From: an uncultured Flavobacteriaceae bacterium
GTDB lineage: Bacteria; Bacteroidota; Bacteroidia; Flavobacteriales; Flavobacteriaceae
Length of the DNA: 64,000 nucleotides
Reading direction: 5' to 3'
Assembly (NCBI GenBank): GCA_947500525.1
Contig: CANMSH010000001.1
Location: 558,001-622,000 of the forward strand
The notes beneath the pieces are model-generated. The model saw nothing but the letters and a program-made list of their open reading frames with translations, was not told where the DNA came from and searched no databases. The translations under genes were made by a program, and so were the position numbers. Shown here one piece after another: positions 47,973-54,910 of the stretch (its first letter is position 1; every line of letters starts with the position of its first letter).

Positions 47973-49118
47973 ATGAAATTCAATACAAAAACAATACACG
48001 GTGGTCAAGAACATGATCCAGCTACCGGAGCAGTCATGCCTCCCGTATATCAAACATCTACATATGCCCAGAGCAGTCCGGGTAAACACAAAGGTTATGA
48101 ATATTCACGAGCTGCGAATCCAACAAGAACCGCTCTAGAGAATAATTTTGCCGCGATTGAAAATGGAACGCACGGTTTTGCCTTTTCATCAGGTTTAGCC
48201 GCTATAGATTGTGTATTAAAATTATTGAATCCAGGAGATGAAGTTATCGCTGGTGATGATCTCTATGGAGGAACATATAGAATGTTTACTCGAATGTTCG
48301 AAAAGTATGGATTGAAATTTCATTTTGTAAATATGGAAGAATCAACAAACGTTGAGGCTTTAATGAACAGTAATACGAAACTGATTTGGATAGAAACGCC
48401 TACAAATCCATTAATGAAAATCGCCGATATTGAGGAAATATCTACCTTGGTAAAAAAGAAAGACCCAAATGTTTTGGTGGCTGTTGATAATACATTTGCA
48501 ACGCCGTACTTGCAACTTCCGTTAAATTTAGGTGCTGATATTGTCATGCATTCTGCCACAAAATATTTAGGAGGCCATTCAGATTTGGTAATGGGTGCAT
48601 TAATGGTGAAAGATGAAAAGTTAGCCGAAGAGTTACACTTCATTCAGTTTGCGGGAGGTGCAGTTGCCGGGCCACAAGATAGTTTTTTAGCCCTCAGAGG
48701 TATAAAAACACTGCATGTTAGAATGCAACGTCATTGCGAAAATGGAATGGCGATTGCGAAATACTTAGAAACTCACCCAAAAATTGACGAAGTTTTTTAT
48801 CCAGGCTTAGAAAGTGATAAGAGTCACGCTATTGCAAAAAAGCAAATGAGTGATTTTGGAGGAATGGTATCTTTTAAATTAAAGGAAAAAAGTGAGGCCG
48901 CAGCATTTAAAATTTTAGAAAACTTTCAAGTATTTACCTTGGCGGAATCACTCGGAGGAGTTGAGAGTTTGGTAAATCACCCTATTACCATGACCCATGC
49001 GTCAATTCCGGCAAAAGAGAGAGAGAAAATTGGAATAACGAATTCTTTAATACGGTTAAGCGTAGGTATTGAAGATATCGAAGATTTACTGTCTGATTTA
49101 AAGCAAGCACTTCAATAA
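47973..49118 (+). CDS. Cystathionine gamma-synthase/lyase family PLP enzyme
   Basis: A 381-residue enzyme of the Cys/Met-metabolism PLP family. ATG 47973 (MKFNTKTIHGGQ) was preferred to an in-frame GTG at 47943. The PLP-binding YEYSRAANPTRTALE and the Schiff-base Lys in SATKYLGGHSD are present. The C-terminal substrate-binding region AESLGGVESLVNHPITMTH includes the Ser/Glu pair seen in cystathionine enzymes. Whether it is a synthase or a gamma-lyase cannot be decided from sequence alone. Confidence 0.92.
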   Translation: MKFNTKTIHGGQEHDPATGAVMPPVYQTSTYAQSSPGKHKGYEYSRAANPTRTALENNFAAIENGTHGFAFSSGLAAIDCVLKLLNPGDEVIAGDDLYGGTYRMFTRMFEKYGLKFHFVNMEESTNVEALMNSNTKLIWIETPTNPLMKIADIEEISTLVKKKDPNVLVAVDNTFATPYLQLPLNLGADIVMHSATKYLGGHSDLVMGALMVKDEKLAEELHFIQFAGGAVAGPQDSFLALRGIKTLHVRMQRHCENGMAIAKYLETHPKIDEVFYPGLESDKSHAIAKKQMSDFGGMVSFKLKEKSEAAAFKILENFQVFTLAESLGGVESLVNHPITMTHASIPAKEREKIGITNSLIRLSVGIEDIEDLLSDLKQALQ

Positions 49119-49140
49119 CCAAAGGAATAAAAATCAAAAA

Positions 49141-49171
49141 CCCATTCTTTATTACGAAAATAGAGAATGGG
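49141..49171 (-). terminator. Hairpin for the MORN-protein transcript
   Basis: Perfect CCCATTCT (49141-49148) with AGAATGGG (49164-49171), extended by weaker pairs. On the minus strand it is followed by a T-rich stretch (TTTTTGATTTTTA), fitting termination of the gene ending at 49248. Confidence 0.6.
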
Positions 49172-49184
49172 AAATTGCTATGAA

Positions 49185-49216
49185 AAAGGGAAACCTTTAC
49201 GGTCTCCTTTAATTTT
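49185..49216 (+). terminator. Possible terminator after the cystathionine-family gene
   Basis: Imperfect stem AAAGG (49185-49189) with CCTTT (49206-49210), extended by weaker pairs, followed by AATTTT on the plus strand. The call is weak. Confidence 0.35.
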
Positions 49217-49247
49217 GTCGTAGAATTTTGTAAAACTTACATTAATA

Positions 49248-49829
49248 TTATCCTTTAGGTTTAAACTGATATGATTTTTGGTTAATACCAGTTCCACTTA
49301 CGTATTGATTGTTAACATATCGACCACCAATGTTCACACTTTCTTTATAATAAAAATTAGCAATACCATGTTTTACATTGTTTTGCCAAGTACCTTCATA
49401 GATACTGCCATTTTTATAATAGTATAATCCATAACCACTTCTAATACCATGACTATAGTTACCCATGTATTTGGAGCCATCATTCCAGATATATTGACCT
49501 TCGCCATGTCTTTTATCATCTTCCCAATTGCCGCTATATACATCACCATTAGTCCATTTATAACTCCCTTCACCATGTCGTAGACCATTTTTCCAAGCGC
49601 CATAATATGTACCACTTGTATAGTTCATCGTGCCTGTTCCATTTTCGCAATCACCATTAATACAAACCGGTTCGCGAACAATATTTTGCTCTTTTTTTTC
49701 TGATAAATCCGATTTAACGGTATCAAGAGTAGTTTTGGTTTCAGTTGAATTAATATCTTTTGATTGATCATCAACTTGGCTATACACTGCAATCGGTAGG
49801 AACAAAATAAGAGTAATTATTTTTTTCAT
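49248..49829 (-). CDS. Secreted MORN-repeat protein
   Basis: A 193-residue protein starting at 49829 (MKKIITLILFLPIAVYS), with an alternative ATG at 49838 adding three residues. After the signal peptide and a polar linker come four clear MORN repeats of about 23 residues, each with the Y-x-G-x-W...HGEG pattern (YGAWKNGLRHGEGSYKW, YSGNWEDDKRHGEGQYIW, and so on), then a partial fifth. MORN repeats form an elongated beta-structure used for binding. The target is unknown. Confidence 0.85.
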   Translation of the reverse strand: MKKIITLILFLPIAVYSQVDDQSKDINSTETKTTLDTVKSDLSEKKEQNIVREPVCINGDCENGTGTMNYTSGTYYGAWKNGLRHGEGSYKWTNGDVYSGNWEDDKRHGEGQYIWNDGSKYMGNYSHGIRSGYGLYYYKNGSIYEGTWQNNVKHGIANFYYKESVNIGGRYVNNQYVSGTGINQKSYQFKPKG

Positions 49830-49954
49830 TTTTTTCATTATTGGAAATTCTTATAACTATAACGCGAAAAATGTGCGAAATAGTATTTACTTGTTCCTTG
49901 ATAATGAATTATTTAACTATAAAGTTAAATTTATTATAAAAATACACCTTATTA

Positions 49955-49985
49955 TTGAAACTAAATACTTGATTGTATACTTTTG
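49955..49985 (+). promoter_or_regulatory. Promoter of the TlpA-like gene, nearly leaderless
   Basis: TTG (49955-49957), 20 bases, then TACTTTTG (49978-49985) match TTG-N20-TAnnTTTG exactly. The ATG of the next gene is only 3 bases downstream, so transcription would begin at or next to the start codon. Confidence 0.65.
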
Positions 49986-49988
49986 TGT

Positions 49989-50513
49989 ATGAGGTTTTTT
50001 AGATTAGTAAAATGTAGTGTCGTTGTAAGTTCTTTACTTATTATTTTTTCATGTAAGAAAGAAGTTAAGAATCAGGTGAAACTTGAAGAAAATGATTTGA
50101 TAGAAATCTATAATTACAACGAATTAAAACCGCTTTTGGCTAAAACAGATGAGCGTAAAATTTATGTAGTTAATTTTTGGGCTACTTGGTGCGCTCCTTG
50201 TGTTAAAGAATTACCATATTTTGAAGAGTTACAAGCTTCAAATGAAAATGTTGAGGTTCTTTTGGTAAGTCTAGACTTTCCTGATAAGTTTGAGTCGCAG
50301 CTCATACCTTTTGTAAAAAATAAAAATCTTAAGTCTCAAGTAGTTTTGTTAGATGATCCTAATGAAAATGAATGGATTGCTGACATTGATGCTTCTTGGC
50401 AGGGAGCTTTACCTGCAACTTTAATTTACAACAGTGCTAAAAGAGCTTTTTATCCAAAATCTTTTACAAAAGAAGATTTGTTCAAGGAAATAGAAAAATT
50501 TAATAAAATTTAG
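49989..50513 (+). CDS. TlpA-like thioredoxin lipoprotein
   Basis: A 174-residue exported thioredoxin-fold protein. The signal peptide ends in lipobox IFSC (C22), so it should be lipid-anchored. The active site FWATWCAPC has Cys68 and Cys71, and the strand VEVLLVSLDF is typical. I chose the ATG at 49989 over an in-frame TTG at 49983 because the promoter overlaps the longer start. It likely reduces periplasmic disulfides and is followed after 4 bases by a second thioredoxin-fold gene. Confidence 0.9.
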   Translation: MRFFRLVKCSVVVSSLLIIFSCKKEVKNQVKLEENDLIEIYNYNELKPLLAKTDERKIYVVNFWATWCAPCVKELPYFEELQASNENVEVLLVSLDFPDKFESQLIPFVKNKNLKSQVVLLDDPNENEWIADIDASWQGALPATLIYNSAKRAFYPKSFTKEDLFKEIEKFNKI

Positions 50514-50517
50514 TCTT

Positions 50518-51141
50518 ATGAAAAATTTAAATATACTATTGCTTGCTGTGATGATATTTACGGCTTCATCATTTACAATTCAACTGAATGTAATAGGGTT
50601 AAATGAAGGATATAAAGTGGGCGATATCGCCACCGATTTCAGTTTGAAAAATATTGATGGGAAAATGGTATCACTTGCTGATTTTAAGGAGGCAAAAGGG
50701 TTTATCGTCATTTTCACTTGTAACACTTGCCCGGTTTCCGTTAGAAACGAAGACCGAATCTTGGCGCTAGACAAAAAGTATAAAAATTTGGGGTATCCTG
50801 TCATTGCAATTAACCCTAATAATCCTGCCGTACAACCAGGAGATAGCTATGATTTGATGAAAGTAAGAGCTAATGAAAAGAAATTTACATTTCCTTATTT
50901 ATTTGATGATGGTCAAAAAATATTCCCTCAATATGGAGCTACCGCCACTCCTCACACTTATATTTTGAAAAAGGAGAAAGGGGGTCTTCGTGTAAAGTAT
51001 ATTGGAGGAATTGATGACAGTTCGCGAAATGCAGCGAATGTTAAAATTAAATATGTAGAAGATGCTGTGGATGCTTTATTAGAAAATAAAACTATAAAAG
51101 TTACGTCTACAAGAGCAATTGGTTGTTCTATCAAAATTTAA
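50518..51141 (+). CDS. Secreted peroxiredoxin/thioredoxin-like protein
   Basis: A 207-residue exported AhpC/TSA-like protein. After a signal peptide (NILLLAVMIFTASSFT) comes the redox-fold start VGDIATDFSLKNIDGKMVSL. The active-site segment is IFTCNTCPVSVRNEDRI, with C68 and C71. The CxxC and the family-typical TPHTYIL near residue 145 point to a thiol oxidoreductase. It is co-transcribed with the TlpA-like gene. The partner is unknown. Confidence 0.88.
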   Translation: MKNLNILLLAVMIFTASSFTIQLNVIGLNEGYKVGDIATDFSLKNIDGKMVSLADFKEAKGFIVIFTCNTCPVSVRNEDRILALDKKYKNLGYPVIAINPNNPAVQPGDSYDLMKVRANEKKFTFPYLFDDGQKIFPQYGATATPHTYILKKEKGGLRVKYIGGIDDSSRNAANVKIKYVEDAVDALLENKTIKVTSTRAIGCSIKI

Positions 51142-51188
51142 TTTACTGATAAAATATTGATTCAATAATTAAAATGCTTTTCTTTTCA

Positions 51189-51196
51189 TAAATTTG
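51189..51196 (+). promoter_or_regulatory. Candidate -7 element for anmK, close to the start codon
   Basis: TAAATTTG matches TAnnTTTG and lies 6 bases before the ATG at 51203, implying a very short or absent leader. It also argues against the in-frame TTG start at 51194, which it would contain. Confidence 0.45.
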
Positions 51197-51202
51197 AGTA
51201 AG

Positions 51203-52279
51203 ATGAGCAGATACAAAGTTATTGGATTAATGTCGGGTACTTCCTTGGATGGTTTGGACTTGGCCTATTGTCATATCGAACAAAAAAATAAAGAGTGGCA
51301 TTTTAAAATCTTAGAAACAAAGAGCATTGCATACGATCTAGAAATGCAGTTAAGGTTACAGAATGCATTGCATCTTGATGCGGTTGATTTGTTGACTTTC
51401 AATGCTAGTTATGGTACATGGCTTGGCGAACAATGTAGATTATTTATCGAAGAATATGGACTTGATGTAGACGTTATTTCCAGCCACGGGCATACAGTAC
51501 ATCATCAACCTGAAAACGGATTTACGTACCAATTAGGCTCTGGCCAACACATAGCCAATTCAGCAGGCTACAAGGTTATTTGCGATTTTCGAACTAATGA
51601 TGTGTCTTTAAAAGGTCAAGGAGCTCCACTTGTACCGATTGGTGATCAATTATTATTCAGCGATTTTGATTTTTGCCTGAATCTTGGAGGAATCAGTAAT
51701 ATATCATTTAATTATCAAGGAAAAAGAGTTGCTTACGATATCGGATTGGCGAATATGATTTTGAATTATATTGTAAAAAAAATCAATTTATCTTTTGATG
51801 ATGACGGATTGCTGGCGAGCAAGGGAATACTAAATAATGAAATGCTTAAGAAGTTAAATGCATTAGAATATTATAAGTTAAGTTTCCCAAAATCGACCGG
51901 ATATGAATGGTTTTTAAAAGAAGTAGTTCCAATAATCGAAACTACCACTGACACCGTTGAAAATTTATTGCACACAGCGGTGCATCATATTGGGGAACAA
52001 ATAGCACTTCAAGTAGGTTTGTATGTTACAAAACCTAAGAGTAAAATGCTTGTAACAGGGGGAGGCGCATTGAATTCTTTTTTAATGAAAACGATAGCGT
52101 CTAAATTAGATAAAACAGTAAACATTGAAATTTCGGATACGACTTTAATTGAGTTTAAAGAAGCATTAGTTTTTGCTTTAATGGGGGTGTTGCGGTTAGA
52201 ACAGAAAACAAATGTTTTATCTTCAGTTACAGGAGCTCGTAGGGACTCATCTAGTGGTGTTATGTACCAGCCTATATAA
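51203..52279 (+). CDS. anmK: Anhydro-N-acetylmuramic acid kinase
   Basis: A 358-residue kinase that converts 1,6-anhydro-MurNAc to MurNAc-6-phosphate in peptidoglycan recycling. The ATP-binding GLMSGTSLDGLDLAY lies near 7-21. SSHGHTVHHQP follows, and NLGGISNISF and VTGGGALNSFL are later conserved stretches. ATG 51203 was preferred to TTG 51194. A bidirectional terminator separates it from the lipid-storage module. Confidence 0.96.
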   Translation: MSRYKVIGLMSGTSLDGLDLAYCHIEQKNKEWHFKILETKSIAYDLEMQLRLQNALHLDAVDLLTFNASYGTWLGEQCRLFIEEYGLDVDVISSHGHTVHHQPENGFTYQLGSGQHIANSAGYKVICDFRTNDVSLKGQGAPLVPIGDQLLFSDFDFCLNLGGISNISFNYQGKRVAYDIGLANMILNYIVKKINLSFDDDGLLASKGILNNEMLKKLNALEYYKLSFPKSTGYEWFLKEVVPIIETTTDTVENLLHTAVHHIGEQIALQVGLYVTKPKSKMLVTGGGALNSFLMKTIASKLDKTVNIEISDTTLIEFKEALVFALMGVLRLEQKTNVLSSVTGARRDSSSGVMYQPI

Positions 52280-52295
52280 AACGAAACTTAATACT

Positions 52296-52331
52296 AAAAA
52301 AACCAAGCTATTTTATATAACTTGGTTTTTT
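52296..52331. terminator. Bidirectional terminator, anmK and lipid-storage module
   Basis: AAAAAAACCAAG (52296-52307) pairs with CTTGGTTTTTT (52321-52331) around a 13-base loop. Runs of A and T on either side serve both convergent units. Confidence 0.85.
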
Positions 52332-52353
52332 CCATTCATTTAAAAATTAGTTT

Positions 52354-52644
52354 TTACGCAAACAATTTGGTGAACCTTTTTTTCCCTTGCACTAATTGTC
52401 CTTTAAAAGTATCTAAAGCGTTAAAAACAATATCCTGCTGATTAGATGCTAATTTGAAACCACCTTTAATTGCTTTTGCAGAAACGTGTTGCCATTGTGT
52501 AGCAACAGTTAGTGATTCATTAATAAATTCTTCTGACGACTTTAATGCAATACTATTCGCATTTTTCACGTTCTTTTTAGTCGTATCTATAGCGTTAGCA
52601 ATGGTTTTCTTAACTGTTGCTAATTTTGTTTTCTTTTTACTCAT
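52354..52644 (-). CDS. Phasin-like small protein (third copy)
   Basis: A 96-residue basic, all-helical protein. It shares with the 91-residue protein at 53727 the core ALKS(S/T)EE...TQWQ/AQWQ, KAIKGG(F/L)KLA, QQDI(V/L)FN and KG..V.G.KR. The same pattern recurs more weakly in residues about 25-90 of the 302-residue protein at 52664. The layout (amphipathic helix, short linker, amphipathic helix, length near 95) resembles granule-coating phasins. It starts 19 bases after the 302-residue gene and is probably co-transcribed with it. Given the acyltransferase genes upstream, I infer a coat protein of a lipid droplet rather than of a PHA granule. Confidence 0.7.
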   Translation of the reverse strand: MSKKKTKLATVKKTIANAIDTTKKNVKNANSIALKSSEEFINESLTVATQWQHVSAKAIKGGFKLASNQQDIVFNALDTFKGQLVQGKKRFTKLFA

Positions 52645-52663
52645 TCGTTTTTAATTTATGAAA

Positions 52664-53572
52664 TTATTTAGCTGCCTTTGCTTGTTTAGCCCATGTCGAG
52701 AAATCGTACATTTTTGGGTTCATATCAGCATCAGTTAGAATTTTATCTAAACTTGAATTCGTTGCCTTTGCAAGAACTTCAAAAGATGTGATACCAGCCG
52801 CATTTAAAACAGTTTCCATTTTAGGACCAATTCCTTTAATGCGTTTTAAATCATCATTTTTTTGAGCAGCCTTTTTTACTGGTGCTTTTTTCGCAACTGT
52901 TTTCGTTGGAGTCGTTTTGGTCGCTGGAGCTTTCTTTACAGATGCTTTTTTAGCAACAGTTTTCTTTTCAGCTGGTTTTTCAGCTGGTGCTTTCTTTTCT
53001 GTTACTTTTTTGGTTGTTTGTTTTTTTGCAACTGGCTTTTTCGAAGTTGTTTTTTTCGCTTTACTTTTTTTCTTTTTACCAGTTTCTTTTAAAGCATCCT
53101 CAGTGTAATCTTCTACTTTTTCTTTAACATCTTCAATCGTCTCCGTAATTTCCTTTTTTAACTTCGCAGTCATCTTTTCGGCTTTTTTTACCAATGGATT
53201 ATCTGCAACTTCCTTTTTAAGCTTGTTTGCCATATCATCCGCTTTTTTAGCTAACGGATTTTTAGCAATCATTTTTTTTGCTTTTTCAATCATTTTAGGA
53301 TCATAACCTACAAGATCTTTTAAACGTTCTGTACCATTCTCTAACTGACCTTTAATATTTTCTGCAGTATCAACAAACATATTAATTTGTTGTTTTGTTA
53401 ATGGCTCAGTTTTCTTAATTAATTTGGCGGTTAACTTTTGCCATTTTTCACCGGTTTTTACCGTAGTCTCGATTGCATCGAAAGAGGCATCTATTAAGTC
53501 GCTGTTAATTTTTTTAACGATAGCCTTAGCTTTGGCTATTTTGTTTTGTTTTTTACTTTTTTTCTTTGACAT
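52664..53572 (-). CDS. Phasin-like protein with histone-H1-like tail and helix-hairpin-helix domain
   Basis: A 302-residue, very basic three-part protein. Residues about 25-90 match the phasin-like core of its two small neighbours (EKWQKLTAKLIKK, QQINMFVDTAENIKGQLENGTERLKDLVG). Residues 104-143 are two tandem 20-residue repeats. Residues about 166-237 are a Lys/Ala/Pro/Thr-rich tail like bacterial histone-H1 proteins. Residues 241-302 form a helix-hairpin-helix DNA-binding-type domain (LKRIKGIGPKMETVLNAAGI). Start 53572 was preferred to 53611, as the longer form would add a poorly supported leader lying over the promoter region. The design is like PhaF of Pseudomonas, in which a phasin domain plus an H1-like tail ties granules to DNA. 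Here I infer a droplet-to-nucleoid tether. Confidence 0.75.
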   Translation of the reverse strand: MSKKKSKKQNKIAKAKAIVKKINSDLIDASFDAIETTVKTGEKWQKLTAKLIKKTEPLTKQQINMFVDTAENIKGQLENGTERLKDLVGYDPKMIEKAKKMIAKNPLAKKADDMANKLKKEVADNPLVKKAEKMTAKLKKEITETIEDVKEKVEDYTEDALKETGKKKKSKAKKTTSKKPVAKKQTTKKVTEKKAPAEKPAEKKTVAKKASVKKAPATKTTPTKTVAKKAPVKKAAQKNDDLKRIKGIGPKMETVLNAAGITSFEVLAKATNSSLDKILTDADMNPKMYDFSTWAKQAKAAK

Positions 53573-53608
53573 AATATATTGTTTAATATGTTTATTTTTT
53601 ATTTGCTG

Positions 53609-53641
53609 CAAAAATACATTGGTAGAGTTACAAATGAGTTA
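53609..53641 (-). promoter_or_regulatory. Promoter with tandem SARP-type heptamers upstream of the 302-residue phasin-like gene
   Basis: On the minus strand the 18-bp element TAACTCATTTGTAACTCT (53624-53641) holds two heptamers, TAACTCA and TAACTCT, spaced 11 bp start to start. Seven bases later comes the -7 box TATTTTTG (53609-53616). It is nearly identical to the element upstream of the 91-residue gene, with the same spacing to the -7 box. A SARP/BTAD-type regulator gene lies just upstream and is the obvious candidate binder. Confidence 0.65.
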
Positions 53642-53671
53642 CACTGAATGTATTGACTCTATTTCGTGCAT

Positions 53672-53704
53672 AAAAAAACCAAGTACTTGTTAGAATACTT
53701 GGTT
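53672..53704 (-). terminator. Intrinsic terminator of the 91-residue phasin-like gene
   Basis: AACCAAGTA (53677-53685) pairs with TACTTGGTT (53696-53704). On the minus strand it is followed by a run of seven T. It isolates the 91-residue gene from the next two, which therefore need their own promoter. Confidence 0.85.
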
Positions 53705-53726
53705 CTCTAGTTACATACTTTTTCTC

Positions 53727-54002
53727 TTATTTTGTAAATAAGGCTTTAGACCTTTTAAATCCTTTAACAGCGTGCCCTTTAGCAGCTTCTAAAGTATTAA
53801 AAAGAATATCTTGCTGCGTATCAGCTAATTTTAAACCTCCTTTTATCGCTTTCTTAGAAACATCTTGCCATTGTGCTGTAAATTGTATCGCACCAGAAAC
53901 AACCTCTTCAGTCGATTTTAATGCAAATGCATTTGCTTTTGATGCTGTATTTTTTACTTTCTCAATTGTTTTAGTAACCGTTTTTTTGTTTTTAGTCGCC
54001 AT
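53727..54002 (-). CDS. Phasin-like small protein (first copy)
   Basis: A 91-residue basic helical protein closely related to the 96-residue protein at 52354: both have ALKS(T/S)EE, QWQ(D/H)VS(K/A)KAIKGG and QQDI(L/V)FN(T/A)L. No signal peptide, membrane segment or catalytic motif is present. It is an inferred lipid-droplet coat protein. Upstream lies a copy of the 18-bp tandem-heptamer element and a TATGTTTG box, and a terminator follows, so it can be expressed as a single-gene unit. Strong separate expression is usual for phasins, which are abundant. Confidence 0.72.
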   Translation of the reverse strand: MATKNKKTVTKTIEKVKNTASKANAFALKSTEEVVSGAIQFTAQWQDVSKKAIKGGLKLADTQQDILFNTLEAAKGHAVKGFKRSKALFTK

Positions 54003-54042
54003 CTTATAATATATTTTAAATTATTTTTTTTGTATAATGATG

Positions 54043-54075
54043 CAAACATACAAGGGGTAAGTTACAAATGAGTTG
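54043..54075 (-). promoter_or_regulatory. Promoter with tandem SARP-type heptamers upstream of the 91-residue phasin-like gene
   Basis: On the minus strand CAACTCATTTGTAACTTA (54058-54075) contains heptamers CAACTCA and TAACTTA 11 bp apart. Seven bases later is TATGTTTG (54043-54050), a perfect TAnnTTTG box. The ATG is about 40 bases further on. Of the 18 bases, 15 match the element at 53624-53641. Confidence 0.68.
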
Positions 54076-54098
54076 CAAAGAAGAAATCGATATTGAAT

Positions 54099-54902
54099 CT
54101 AATTAATTTCTTTAATTTCTTTCATTAAGTTTTTCGTCTCGGGTAGAGGAGCCACGCTATATTCCTCAGCTAGAACTTGTTCGCATTTTTGAAATGTTCT
54201 AATCGCCTGAGGTCTATTCCCTTTTGCAAGATACCCTCGCATTTGTAAACGATAAGCATCTTCCCATGTGGCATCTATAGATAGGGCGTTTTGAGTCAAT
54301 CTAATACTTTCTAGAGGGTTTTCTTCCAGAAGTATCTCTGCCAAACTAATATAAGCACTCAATATAAGAAGCTGTGCTTTTTCACGCTCTTCAGAAGACC
54401 AATCTTCATATATTCTATTAGGTAAATAGGTGCCTTGGTAAATATCGATAGCATTTTTGTATGCTTCTTTAGCACTTATGTTATCTATTCCAAAGCTTTG
54501 ATTTCCAAGAATAATGTACTTTTCTAAAATATCAATATCTATCCAGATTTTATCTAGGTTTAATTGATAGCTCACCCCTTGTCGGACAACGTAGGTAGGT
54601 TCTGTTCTTGCTGGTCTTTCAGGTTCTAAAACCTTGTGAATTCCGTGCAAGGCTACTTTAAAATCTCGATCATCACCTTCTTCCCAAAGGTTATCCATTA
54701 TCTTTTCTTTATGGAGAGCGTTTCGTCCCCGATTGGAAACCAAGTATTGTAAGAGTTGAATCGTTTTATCTCGTCCCCATTCTTTGGGATCTATTTTTTC
54801 GCCCGAACGCCAAATAGTAAATTGACCCAAGGTTTGAATGCGTATTGGTGCATCTTCCTTGAAAGAAGTCAATTCTTTTAATTGTTGGGTCGGTGTAGAC
54901 AT
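54099..54902 (-). CDS. SARP/BTAD-type transcriptional regulator
   Basis: A 267-residue DNA-binding protein. Residues about 20-115 are an OmpR-type winged helix (IRIQTLGQFTIWRSGEK, then LLQYLVSNRGRNALHKEKIMDNLW). Residues about 120-262 are a bacterial transcriptional activator domain of TPR-like helices, including DAYRLQMRGYLAKGNRPQAIRTFQKC and the diagnostic EYSVAPLPETKNL. This is the architecture of Streptomyces antibiotic regulatory proteins (SARPs). It lies 8 bases after the coiled-coil gene, so it belongs to the main operon. It is the natural candidate to bind the repeated heptamers before the next genes. Confidence 0.9.
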   Translation of the reverse strand: MSTPTQQLKELTSFKEDAPIRIQTLGQFTIWRSGEKIDPKEWGRDKTIQLLQYLVSNRGRNALHKEKIMDNLWEEGDDRDFKVALHGIHKVLEPERPARTEPTYVVRQGVSYQLNLDKIWIDIDILEKYIILGNQSFGIDNISAKEAYKNAIDIYQGTYLPNRIYEDWSSEEREKAQLLILSAYISLAEILLEENPLESIRLTQNALSIDATWEDAYRLQMRGYLAKGNRPQAIRTFQKCEQVLAEEYSVAPLPETKNLMKEIKEIN

Positions 54903-54910
54903 GTAAAAGC

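Noticed and set aside
52862..53108. Two long plus-strand frames rich in Phe and Cys opposite the 302-residue phasin-like gene
   Set aside because: They are the antisense shadow of the Lys/Ala-rich H1-like tail. The composition follows directly from that tail and there is no start context or family resemblance.
52296..53704. Shared AACCAAG...CTTGG(C/T)TT core in terminators here and near 4628 and 37541, as a dispersed repeat family
   Set aside because: Similarity is limited to the stem and is explained by common terminator stem composition. Loops and flanks differ.
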